A stretch of 8,497 bases of DNA from an uncultured Collinsella sp. (GTDB taxonomy: Bacteria; Actinomycetota; Coriobacteriia; Coriobacteriales; Coriobacteriaceae): assembly GCA_900544425.1 (NCBI GenBank), contig UQUX01000077.1, positions 1-8,497 on the forward strand. Direction: 5' to 3'. Shown here in pieces: positions 1 through 6,401 of the stretch. Every line of letters starts with the position of its first letter. Position 1 is the first letter of the stretch. The notes under the pieces are model-generated. The model was not told where the DNA came from. It did not search any database and saw nothing but the letters and a program-made list of their open reading frames with translations. A program made the translations under genes and the position numbers.

Positions 1-1333
1 CATCAACGATGCACTTGGCGATGACGCCGGCTGGATCGCCTTCCCCGGCGAAAAGGTCGACGGCAATGATTTTGCCTCCCGTGCCATCGAGTCGGGCGCC
101 GGTGCCGTCGTGATGACGCGCGAGCCCGATGCCGAGCTGGTTTCGTTGGCGCAGGATAAGGGATGCGCCGTCTTGCTGACCGACGACCCCGTGGAGTTCT
201 TGCTGCGCCTGGCGCACGTATATCGCTTGGAGCTTGGCTGCCTGGTCGTCGGCATTACCGGTTCGATTGGCAAGACGACGACCAAGGACGTGCTCGCCGC
301 CGTACTCGCCAAACGTTATCGCGTCTGGGCCACGAAGGGCAATTTCAACAACCTGATCGGCATGCCGCTCACGGTACTTTCCGCTCCGGCCGATACCGAG
401 GTTCTGGTGCTCGAGATGGGCATGAACCATTTTCATGAGATTGAGCGCCTGTCCCAGTCTGCCAACCCCAATCTTGCCATCGTGAGCAAGATTGGAACCT
501 CCCACATCGGTATCCTGGGCAGCCGCGAGAACATCGCCCGCGCCAAGTCCGAGATCGTCCAGGGCATGTGCGCCGCCGGCGACTTCTCGCCGTTGCTGGT
601 TTTGGGTGGCGAGGACGACTTTACGCCGTTCATTCGCGATACGTTCGCCCAGCCTGCGGGCATTGACGTGATGCTGGCCGGCGTCTCGGACGACGACGAG
701 GTCCGCGCACGCGACATTCGCGTCGACGACGAGGGCCATCCGGTCTTTACGCTCGACTTTGGTCAGGGCGACACGGTCGATACCATGCTGGCCATTCCCG
801 GCGTGCAGTCCGTGCCCAATGCCGTTAAGGCCGCCGCGGTCGCCTATCGTCTGGGCGTGACGCCCGAGCAGATCGATGCCGCCTTTAGGGGCCTTACGAT
901 CACCGGTCACCGTCAGGAGATCAAGCGCGCCAAGAGCGGAGCACGCATCATCGACGACTCCTATAACGCCAGTGCCGAGTCTATGGCTGCCGGCCTCGAT
1001 TTGCTGTGCTCGCTCATCTGTGACGGTTCGCGCATGGCGATCCTGGGCGAGATGGGCGAGATGGGCGACGAGGCCCCCCGCATGCATGAGCTCGTGGGCG
1101 CCTATGCCGCCGCTAAGAAGCTCGACATGCTCGCGTGCGTCGGCGGCGAGCTGGCTCAGCTCATGGCCGATGCCGCACGCATGATGGGTATGGATGAGGA
1201 CCGCATCCAGGTGTTCTCCGATTATCAGCAGGTGCTCGACCGCATGGGCGGCGCGCTTGAAAATCATGATGTTGTACTGGTCAAGGGTTCCCGTTTTGTT
1301 GAGCTCGACCGCTTTGTGGAAGGTGTGTGCTAG
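1..1333 (+). CDS. murF: UDP-N-acetylmuramoyl-tripeptide--D-alanyl-D-alanine ligase MurF, 5'-truncated by the window edge
   Basis: Cytoplasmic ATP-dependent ligase that adds the D-Ala-D-Ala dipeptide to UDP-MurNAc-tripeptide. The open frame runs in from the left edge (first full codon at base 2), giving 443 visible residues. A GTG at 110 is internal, because the upstream codons encode the typical N-domain segment PGEKVDGNDF. About 25-30 N-terminal residues are probably missing. Numbered from the first visible residue, the P-loop is GITGSIGKTTT (84-94, Lys91). GNFNNLIGMP and EMGMNH follow, then GTSHIGILGS with His168, the IARAKSEI lysine, GHRQEIKR with the ligase arginine, and DDSYNAS at 318-324. 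LGEMGEMGD and VLVKGSRF mark the C-terminal domain. The stop TAG lies 3 bp before mraY, so the two are surely cotranscribed. Odd points are IND in place of the usual DSR-type motif at the extreme N-terminus, and SK where TN usually precedes the IG..H motif. The identity is very secure. Confidence 0.96.
   Translation, partial: INDALGDDAGWIAFPGEKVDGNDFASRAIESGAGAVVMTREPDAELVSLAQDKGCAVLLTDDPVEFLLRLAHVYRLELGCLVVGITGSIGKTTTKDVLAAVLAKRYRVWATKGNFNNLIGMPLTVLSAPADTEVLVLEMGMNHFHEIERLSQSANPNLAIVSKIGTSHIGILGSRENIARAKSEIVQGMCAAGDFSPLLVLGGEDDFTPFIRDTFAQPAGIDVMLAGVSDDDEVRARDIRVDDEGHPVFTLDFGQGDTVDTMLAIPGVQSVPNAVKAAAVAYRLGVTPEQIDAAFRGLTITGHRQEIKRAKSGARIIDDSYNASAESMAAGLDLLCSLICDGSRMAILGEMGEMGDEAPRMHELVGAYAAAKKLDMLACVGGELAQLMADAARMMGMDEDRIQVFSDYQQVLDRMGGALENHDVVLVKGSRFVELDRFVEGVC
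1318..1325 (+). promoter_or_regulatory. Probable ribosome binding site of mraY
   Basis: The purine-rich GGAAGGTG lies inside the last codons of murF, 11 bases before the mraY ATG. The spacing is a little long but usable. It implies that mraY is translated from ribosomes finishing murF or loading within its end. Confidence 0.5.
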
Positions 1334-1336
1334 CCC

Positions 1337-2356
1337 ATGTTCGGCAATCCCTCGTATCCTACGTATCAGGCCTTTTTGGGACTTGGCATCGCTGCCGCCA
1401 TTGCGTTGCTGCTTATGCCGTGGTGGATCAAGCTGCTGAAGGTCGAGGGTATCGGCCAGCAGGTTCGAGCCGACGGCCCCAAGCGTCATTTGATTAAACA
1501 GGGTACGCCGACCATGGGTGGCGTCATCATCCTTGTCGCGATCTCGCTGACCTGCCTGCTGATGGGCAAGCTCACCACCGAGCTTGTGCTCGTGCTGCTT
1601 GCAACGCTGGCCACCGGCGTTCTGGGTCTCATCGACGATCTGACCTCCGTCACGCATGGTCGCTCGCTCGGCCTGACGCCTCACGCCAAGATGATCGGTC
1701 TGACCATCATCTGCGTCACCTTTACCGTGCTCGCCGTCAATTGGTGCGGCGTCGCCCCCGAGATTCGTTTTCCCGGCGGCCTGACGATTGACCTCGGTGT
1801 TCTTTCGACCACCATCTGCGGCTTTTCGTTTCCGTGGCTCTACATTGTATTTTGCTGGCTGATGATCGCCGGTCTTTCCAATGCCGTGAACCTGACCGAT
1901 GGTCTGGACGGCCTTGCCGGCGGCACTTCCATGATCGCCATGCTCGCCATGGCCGCCATGGCGTTTTTGCACGGTGACGTGAACCTGTCCATCTTCTGCA
2001 CGGCGTGCGCCGGTGCCTGCCTGGGCTTTTTGTGGTTCAATTGCTACCCGGCGAGCATCTTTATGGGCGATACCGGCTCGCTTGCCCTGGGTGCCGCTTT
2101 TGCCTGCACCTCCATCATGACCAACACCGAGGTCGTTTCCCTCATCATCGGCGGTCTGTTTATCGTCGAGACCCTGTCGGTCATGATCCAGGTCGTCTAT
2201 TTCCACTTTACGCACAAGCGCGTCTTCCTTATGGCGCCCATTCATCATCATTTCGAAAAGAAGGGCTGGGCCGAGACCAAGGTCGTTATCCGTTTTTGGA
2301 TTATCGCCGCGGCCTTTGGCGCCGTTGGCCTCGCCCTGTTCTTCCAGTTGGGATAG
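1337..2356 (+). CDS. mraY: Phospho-N-acetylmuramoyl-pentapeptide-transferase MraY
   Basis: Integral membrane enzyme that transfers phospho-MurNAc-pentapeptide from UDP to undecaprenyl phosphate, making lipid I. It has 339 residues, a normal length, with about ten hydrophobic segments. Family motifs in order are HLIKQGTPTMGG (51-62), the Asp pair D100-D101 in IDDLTSV, RSLGLTPHAKM, NLTDGLDGLAGG (185-196, with D188 and D191), FMGDTGS (242-248, D245), and PIHHHFEKKGW with the histidine triad at 303-305. The magnesium-binding and catalytic aspartates are all present. The lysine that normally follows the Asp pair in DDxxK is Ser104 here; a gapless alignment through RSLGL supports this. The ATG is 3 bp after the murF stop and fits the usual N-terminus. 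murD follows after 9 bp, so this is part of a tight operon. Identity is certain; the effect of the substitution is unknown. Confidence 0.97.
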   Translation: MFGNPSYPTYQAFLGLGIAAAIALLLMPWWIKLLKVEGIGQQVRADGPKRHLIKQGTPTMGGVIILVAISLTCLLMGKLTTELVLVLLATLATGVLGLIDDLTSVTHGRSLGLTPHAKMIGLTIICVTFTVLAVNWCGVAPEIRFPGGLTIDLGVLSTTICGFSFPWLYIVFCWLMIAGLSNAVNLTDGLDGLAGGTSMIAMLAMAAMAFLHGDVNLSIFCTACAGACLGFLWFNCYPASIFMGDTGSLALGAAFACTSIMTNTEVVSLIIGGLFIVETLSVMIQVVYFHFTHKRVFLMAPIHHHFEKKGWAETKVVIRFWIIAAAFGAVGLALFFQLG

Positions 2357-2365
2357 TGGTCTTTC

Positions 2366-3772
2366 ATGTCTCTTGCTGATGTCTTTAGCCTACTTGTTTT
2401 GGGGCAGGGTAAATCCGGTCTCGATGTCGCCCGTTGGGCGTTGGCTCACCCCGAGCGCGTGAGCGCCACGACCGTGTATGGCGGCGGTACCTCCGAGCCC
2501 AATGACGCCACACGTGCGCTCGAGGCGCAGGGCGCGTCGTTTGTCTACGGCACCGAGCAGGTCGAGGGTGCCTATGACGTGTGCGTGACATGCCCGGGTA
2601 TCTCGGAGTTTTCGGCCTTCTTTAAGGCCGGGCGTGAGCATGCCGCTCAGATTATGGGCGAGCCCGAGTTTGCCTATCGCCTGTCTCCCCAAAATTGGAT
2701 CGCCATCACGGGCACCAACGGCAAGACAACTACCACGTCGCTGACCGATTATCTGCTCAAGGCCGCCGGTGAAGCCAGCGTGGCCGTCGGCAATATCGGT
2801 GAGCCGCCGGTGAACGAGATCGACGGCCGCGCACACAATGAGTGGTTTGTGGCCGAGCTGTCGAGTTATCAGATTGCTACGACAGCCGAGCTTCATCCTC
2901 GCGTGGCGGTGCTGCTCAACATCACGCCCGACCACCTGGGCTGGCACAAGAGCCACAAGAACTATGCGCTTGCCAAGATCAAGTTGTTCGAGAATATGGT
3001 CGACGACGACCTCGTGGTTATCGACGTTGAGGATGCCGGCATCCATGAGTTCGATGAGTACATCTACACACCGGGTCGCCGCATCTGCAAGGTCGCTTTT
3101 GACGAGCCCGAGGGTGCAGACGCCGCCTTTGTGCGCGATGGCAAGATGGTCGTGCGCCTGAAGGGCGTCGAGACTCAGCTTGTCGCCACGTCCGAGCTCA
3201 AGATCTCGGGCCATCACAATGTCATTAATGCCCTATGTGCCGCCACGGCTGCTCTGGCCGTCGGTGCCGATCCCGAGGGCGTTTGCCGCGGTTTGGCATC
3301 GTTCCAGCCACTCGAACACCGCGTGGAACCCTGCGGCGAGATCGATGGCGTGCGCTACGTCAACGATTCCAAGGCAACGAACACCGATGCGGTCGAAAAG
3401 GCCCTGACGGCGTTTCCCGACGACGATGTGATCTTGCTGCTCGGCGGCCACGATAAGGGTACCCCGCTTGCGGACTTTGCCCGCGTCGTTATGGACAACG
3501 TGCGCTCGGTCGTTTGCTTTGGCGATGCGCGCGAGCGCTTTACCGCCGCTATGGACGAGGCCGATGTCGATGGTGACGTGGATATCGCCCAGGCCGATGA
3601 TCTGCGCGATGCCGTTGACGTTGCCCGCTCGCTCTCGAGCCGCGGCGACGTGATCCTGCTTTCGCCCGCCTGCTCTTCGTTCGACGAGTTCTCGGGCTAC
3701 GAGGAGCGCGGTCGCGTGTTTAAGGACTACGTGGCCCAGCTTGCCGCGGCAGCGAAATCGCAAACGGAATAG
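2366..3772 (+). CDS. murD: UDP-N-acetylmuramoyl-L-alanine--D-glutamate ligase MurD
   Basis: Cytoplasmic Mur ligase that adds D-glutamate to UDP-MurNAc-L-Ala using ATP. It has 468 residues, normal for the family. The N-terminal Rossmann-like domain opens with LLVLGQGKSG (9-18). The ATP P-loop is ITGTNGKTTTT (114-124, Lys120). ELSSYQIATT is the MurD version of the SSFQL motif and separates this protein from MurC, MurE and MurF. It is followed by NITPDHL with the conserved His, then NYALAKIK with the lysine that is carbamylated in family members. Domain 3 shows EHRVE, YVNDSKATNTDA, LLGGHDKGTPL and LLSPACSSFDEF, all typical. The ATG is 9 bp after mraY and has no strong Shine-Dalgarno sequence (only weak GGGAT upstream), so translation may depend on coupling to mraY. 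The stop lies just before ftsW. No missing catalytic residue was seen. Confidence 0.96.
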   Translation: MSLADVFSLLVLGQGKSGLDVARWALAHPERVSATTVYGGGTSEPNDATRALEAQGASFVYGTEQVEGAYDVCVTCPGISEFSAFFKAGREHAAQIMGEPEFAYRLSPQNWIAITGTNGKTTTTSLTDYLLKAAGEASVAVGNIGEPPVNEIDGRAHNEWFVAELSSYQIATTAELHPRVAVLLNITPDHLGWHKSHKNYALAKIKLFENMVDDDLVVIDVEDAGIHEFDEYIYTPGRRICKVAFDEPEGADAAFVRDGKMVVRLKGVETQLVATSELKISGHHNVINALCAATAALAVGADPEGVCRGLASFQPLEHRVEPCGEIDGVRYVNDSKATNTDAVEKALTAFPDDDVILLLGGHDKGTPLADFARVVMDNVRSVVCFGDARERFTAAMDEADVDGDVDIAQADDLRDAVDVARSLSSRGDVILLSPACSSFDEFSGYEERGRVFKDYVAQLAAAAKSQTE

Positions 3773-3775
3773 GGG
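3771..3775 (+). promoter_or_regulatory. Possible ribosome binding site deciding the ftsW start
   Basis: AGGGG overlaps the murD stop codon and lies 6 bases before GTG 3782. This spacing favours GTG 3782 over the in-frame TTG at 3776, which directly follows the G run. It also favours it over ATG 3809, whose nearest purine run (AGGAG at about 3788-3792) is some 16 bases away. A perfect AGGAGG at 3812-3817 lies inside the coding region with no in-frame start at a proper distance. Confidence 0.45.
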
Positions 3776-3781
3776 TTGCCG

Positions 3782-5125
3782 GTGAGAGAGGAGAGCCCCC
3801 GAAGTGATATGAGGAGGCCCGACTCGGACCGTGCTTCCTCGCTGCGTAGCACGCCGCGTTCCGGACGCGGCGGGCAGACGTTCGGTGAGCGCTATATTGC
3901 CGGCGTCCCCGCCCGCATCATGCGCCCCCGTTTGATATTTATGGCTTGCCTGTTTAGCTTGGTTTGCTTCGGCTTGCTGATGGTGTACTCGGCATCTTCG
4001 GTCGAGGCGCTGCACGAGAATGGTACGGCGACGTTTTTCCTGTTTCGACAGGCCGCGTTTGCTGGAGTTGGCGTGCTGGCCATGGTTGCCATCGTGCGCG
4101 TCTTGCCGGACAGTTGGTTTGGGGAAGACGTGCTCAGGATCTTTCTCATGGGCATGATAGGGCTACTGGTTCTGGTGTTCTTTATGGGTAGCGGCAGTCG
4201 TGGCGCCACGCGTTGGCTCAACATCGCCGGTATTCAGTTCCAGCCGTCTGAGTTTTTAAAGCCGTTCGCCATCGCGTATTCGGCCATCATGCTCGACCGC
4301 ATCTTTTCGCCCGGCGGCAACATCAACGAGTTTCTTCGCAAGATGGGTGTCTACCTGGGCATTTCGCTCTTTCTGATTTTTGTTCAGCCCGATTTTGGCA
4401 CCGTTCTGATCATCTTGCTGACCCTCATGTGCATGGCGTTGTTTGCGGGATTGGACCCCAAATATATCGTTTGGACGGTCGTTGCCGGCATCGCCGTCAT
4501 TGCGATCGCCCTTATCGCCGAGCCGTATCGTATGACGCGTGTCGAGGTTGCTTGGAATCCTTGGGCAGACGAATATGGTGATGGCTATCAGGCCACACTT
4601 GCCATTATGGCGTTTGCCTCGGGCGGCCTGTTCGGTCGCGGTATCGGTAACTCCACCATGAAGTACTCGTATTTGCCCGAGGCGCATAACGACTACATCT
4701 TGGCTATTATCGGCGAGGAAGTTGGCTTTATCGGAACCGTGCTGTTCTTCTTGGTGTTCGCGATGCTGATCTACTCGGCGTTTCGTATTGCCGAGCAGGC
4801 GACCGACCGTCGCGGAGCACTTATGGCATCGGGTTCCGCGGTCATCCTTGCGGTGCAGTTTTTGATCAACGCGCTGGGCATTCTCAATGTGTTTCCCATG
4901 ACGGGCAAGCCTCTGCCGTTTATTAGCTACGGCGGCTCGTCGATTATTGTGTCGCTTATGCTCGCCGGTCTGATCCTGCGCGTTTCGTATGAGAGCGCCC
5001 GTCGCGATGAGTACGACCGTCGTCGCGAGAGCTTTGCCGTTATCGTCAGCGAACGGCGCCGCAAGGTCGTCCACAGCGTCCTACTCATCGCAATGCGGGC
5101 GGCGGATATAATCGAATCGATTTGA
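3782..5125 (+). CDS. ftsW: SEDS-family septal peptidoglycan glycosyltransferase FtsW
   Basis: Polytopic membrane protein that polymerises lipid II at the division site, normally with a class B penicillin-binding protein. From GTG 3782 it has 447 residues, longer than many FtsW proteins. Residues 1-50 are a basic Arg/Ser-rich cytoplasmic tail. Hydrophobic segments begin at LIFMACLFSLVCFGLLMVYS. SEDS motifs are IQFQPSEFLKP (QPSE from 154), FVQPDFGT (Gln202), the GYQATLAI and ASGGLFGRGIGNS block, LPEAHNDYILAIIGEE with the probable catalytic Asp304, and FPMTGKPLPFISYGGSS (about 371-387). FtsW is preferred over RodA because the gene sits between murD and murG. The C-terminus after the last membrane segment (402-447) is very basic and ends in a hydrophobic or amphipathic stretch. 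Alternative starts are TTG 3776 and ATG 3809; all keep the membrane core intact. A consensus TATAAT lies within the last codons. Confidence 0.93.
   Translation: MREESPRSDMRRPDSDRASSLRSTPRSGRGGQTFGERYIAGVPARIMRPRLIFMACLFSLVCFGLLMVYSASSVEALHENGTATFFLFRQAAFAGVGVLAMVAIVRVLPDSWFGEDVLRIFLMGMIGLLVLVFFMGSGSRGATRWLNIAGIQFQPSEFLKPFAIAYSAIMLDRIFSPGGNINEFLRKMGVYLGISLFLIFVQPDFGTVLIILLTLMCMALFAGLDPKYIVWTVVAGIAVIAIALIAEPYRMTRVEVAWNPWADEYGDGYQATLAIMAFASGGLFGRGIGNSTMKYSYLPEAHNDYILAIIGEEVGFIGTVLFFLVFAMLIYSAFRIAEQATDRRGALMASGSAVILAVQFLINALGILNVFPMTGKPLPFISYGGSSIIVSLMLAGLILRVSYESARRDEYDRRRESFAVIVSERRRKVVHSVLLIAMRAADIIESI
5107..5112 (+). promoter_or_regulatory. Candidate -10 box of an internal promoter for murG
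   Basis: A perfect TATAAT lies in the last codons of ftsW, followed by an unusually AT-rich stretch, 77 bases before the murG start. The expected -35 region (about 5083-5090) matches TTGACA poorly, and there is no full extended -10 TG. In a sequence this long and GC-rich, about one such hexamer on both strands is expected by chance. The support comes from its position just before the first wide gap of the operon. Confidence 0.35.
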
Positions 5126-5133
5126 ATTCGGAC

Positions 5134-5159
5134 CCGTCGGCGCGTTTGCGCACCGATGG
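5134..5159 (+). other. Imperfect hairpin in the murG leader
   Basis: The arms 5134-5144 and 5149-5159 can pair over 11 positions with one C/A mismatch and one G-U pair, closing a 4-base UUUG loop. No run of T follows, so it is not an intrinsic terminator. It lies between the candidate promoter and the murG ribosome binding site. It could affect mRNA stability or initiation, or be incidental in GC-rich DNA. Confidence 0.35.
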
Positions 5160-5176
5160 CCAGGGGCCGCGTGTAC

Positions 5177-5183
5177 GAAGGGA
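5177..5183 (+). promoter_or_regulatory. Ribosome binding site of murG
   Basis: GAAGGGA lies 5 bases before ATG 5189. This decides the start against the longer in-frame ATG at 5156, which sits in the hairpin arm, has no such site, and would add 11 residues ahead of the usual MurG N-terminus. Confidence 0.7.
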
Positions 5184-5188
5184 TTACC

Positions 5189-6304
5189 ATGACCGATAAG
5201 ATGACCGTTGCTATTGCAGCTGGCGGCACGGCAGGACATATCAACCCCGCGCTCGCCTTGGCCGAGGAGCTGCGTGACCGCGGTCATCACGTTGTGTTCG
5301 TGGGCCAGTCGCGCAAACTAGAGGGTCGTCTGGTTCCCGAGGCCGGATTCGATTTTGTGCCCATCACGGTCACGGGCTTCGATCGCTCCCGTCCCTGGAC
5401 GGCGCTGACCTCGCTGTGGCGCGTCAACAAAGCCAAGCGTGCGCTCGCCAGTCATTTCTCAAAGGTCGGCAAGCCCGATGCCGCCATTGGTTTTGGTGCC
5501 TATGTCGAGGTTCCGCTGCTGGGGTGGTGCAAGGGCGCGGGCGTTCCGTATCTGCTGCATGAGCAGAACTCTGTTCCGGGCCTGGCCAACAAGATGATGA
5601 ACTCCCACGCCGCCCGCGTGTGCATCTCGGTGCCGGCAGCGCGTTCGGTCTTTGAGCGCGAAGGTGACCCTGATCACGTGCTCATGACCGGCAACCCCGT
5701 ACGTCGCTCGGTAATCGAGGGCGATCGCGCTCGCGGCCGCAAGGCACTTGGCGTTCCCGAGGACGCTACGCTGCTACTCGTCTTTGGCGGTTCACTTGGC
5801 GCCCAGCACCTCAACGAGCGCGTGGTTTCGCTCAAAAACGAGCTGCTTTCGCGCAAGAACCTCTATGTGTTGCATTCGACGGGTGCCGACGGCTTTGAGG
5901 AGACCGAGCGCGCTTTGGCGCTGACGCCCGAGGAGGCGAAGCGTTACCGCGTCCAGTCTTACATCGACAACATGGGCGATATGCTGGCTGCTGCCGATTT
6001 GGTGCTCTCGCGTTCGGGCGCATCGAGCGTGGCCGAGATCGCTGCGCTCGCCGTGCCTTCGGTGCTCGTGCCGTATCCGCATGCGACGGCCGACCACCAA
6101 ACCACCAATGCCCGTTATCTGGTCGACGCCGGGGCCGGCGTGCTCTGCGCCGATGCCGATATCGACGGTTTTGCCTTTGCCGATGAACTGCTGCACCTGG
6201 TCGATGACGCGGCGGCGCGCGACGCCATGCGTCAGGCGGCGCGTGGTCTGGCTCAGGATAGGGCCGCCGCTCTTCTGGCGGATGCGGTAGAGGGTTTGCG
6301 TTAG
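5189..6304 (+). CDS. murG: UDP-GlcNAc:lipid I N-acetylglucosaminyltransferase MurG
   Basis: Peripheral membrane glycosyltransferase (GT-B fold, family GT28) on the inner face of the membrane. It adds GlcNAc to lipid I to give lipid II, the substrate of FtsW. It has 371 residues from ATG 5189, close to the family norm. The N-domain loop AAGGTAGHINPALALAEEL (10-28) carries the conserved His17. HEQNSVPGLANK (124-135) and TGNPVRRSV follow. The C-domain has FGGSLGAQHLNE (G200-A205; GGSLGA where E. coli has GGSQGA). It also has YIDNMGDMLAAADLVLSRSG, the donor-sugar-binding segment SVAEIAAL with Glu283, and PHATADHQTTNA with Gln304. All key residues are present. A 63-bp gap separates it from ftsW, the first loosening of an otherwise tight operon. 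It probably belongs to the same transcript but may also have its own promoter. Confidence 0.96.
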   Translation: MTDKMTVAIAAGGTAGHINPALALAEELRDRGHHVVFVGQSRKLEGRLVPEAGFDFVPITVTGFDRSRPWTALTSLWRVNKAKRALASHFSKVGKPDAAIGFGAYVEVPLLGWCKGAGVPYLLHEQNSVPGLANKMMNSHAARVCISVPAARSVFEREGDPDHVLMTGNPVRRSVIEGDRARGRKALGVPEDATLLLVFGGSLGAQHLNERVVSLKNELLSRKNLYVLHSTGADGFEETERALALTPEEAKRYRVQSYIDNMGDMLAAADLVLSRSGASSVAEIAALAVPSVLVPYPHATADHQTTNARYLVDAGAGVLCADADIDGFAFADELLHLVDDAAARDAMRQAARGLAQDRAAALLADAVEGLR

Positions 6305-6401
6305 TTAGACGGGATATCGTCGGTCGCCCTCGCGCTGATGCGGTAGGTGCGGTACAGTTAACGGGTTACAGGCAGTGTTTACGCAAGGAGTACACGAGCA
6401 C
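6305..6401 (+). other. 97-bp intergenic region between murG and murC
   Basis: This is the widest gap in the window. I found no good sigma-70 promoter, terminator or strong hairpin. TACAGT at 6353-6358 is a weak -10-like match without a -35. GATGCGGTAG at 6337-6346 repeats ten bases found at 6281-6290 in the end of murG, which could be chance. A clear ribosome binding site for murC lies near its right end. Confidence 0.6.
6385..6390 (+). promoter_or_regulatory. Ribosome binding site of murC
   Basis: AAGGAG lies 11 bases before ATG 6402. A longer in-frame GTG at 6375 would place this site inside the coding region and add nine residues not expected in MurC, so ATG 6402 is preferred. Confidence 0.65.

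Noticed and set aside
1046..1068. Tandem 9-base repeat (GGCGAGATG twice) in murF
   Set aside because: It encodes GEMGEMGD, the normal conserved LG.M.ELG-type motif of MurF, so it is a by-product of the protein sequence.
2390..3217. 275-codon open frame on the - strand opposite murD
   Set aside because: Same codon-bias shadow effect; murD is unambiguous on the + strand.
3233..4015. 260-codon - strand frame spanning the murD-ftsW junction
   Set aside because: It crosses two solid + strand genes, has no domain signal and no plausible promoter; a shadow frame.
4256..5074. 272-codon open frame on the - strand opposite ftsW
   Set aside because: The composition (many His, Asn, Gln, Asp, Lys) is the reverse image of a membrane protein gene, and no motif is seen.
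5134..5159. Reading the ftsW-murG hairpin as a transcription terminator
   Set aside because: No T-rich tract follows, and the next gene belongs to the same pathway in conserved order.
5156..5188. Longer MurG start at ATG 5156
   Set aside because: It lies in a hairpin arm without a ribosome site and would add 11 atypical residues; ATG 5189 has GAAGGGA at 5-base spacing.
6375..6401. Longer MurC start at GTG 6375
   Set aside because: The AAGGAG site at 6385-6390 lies downstream of it and serves ATG 6402.
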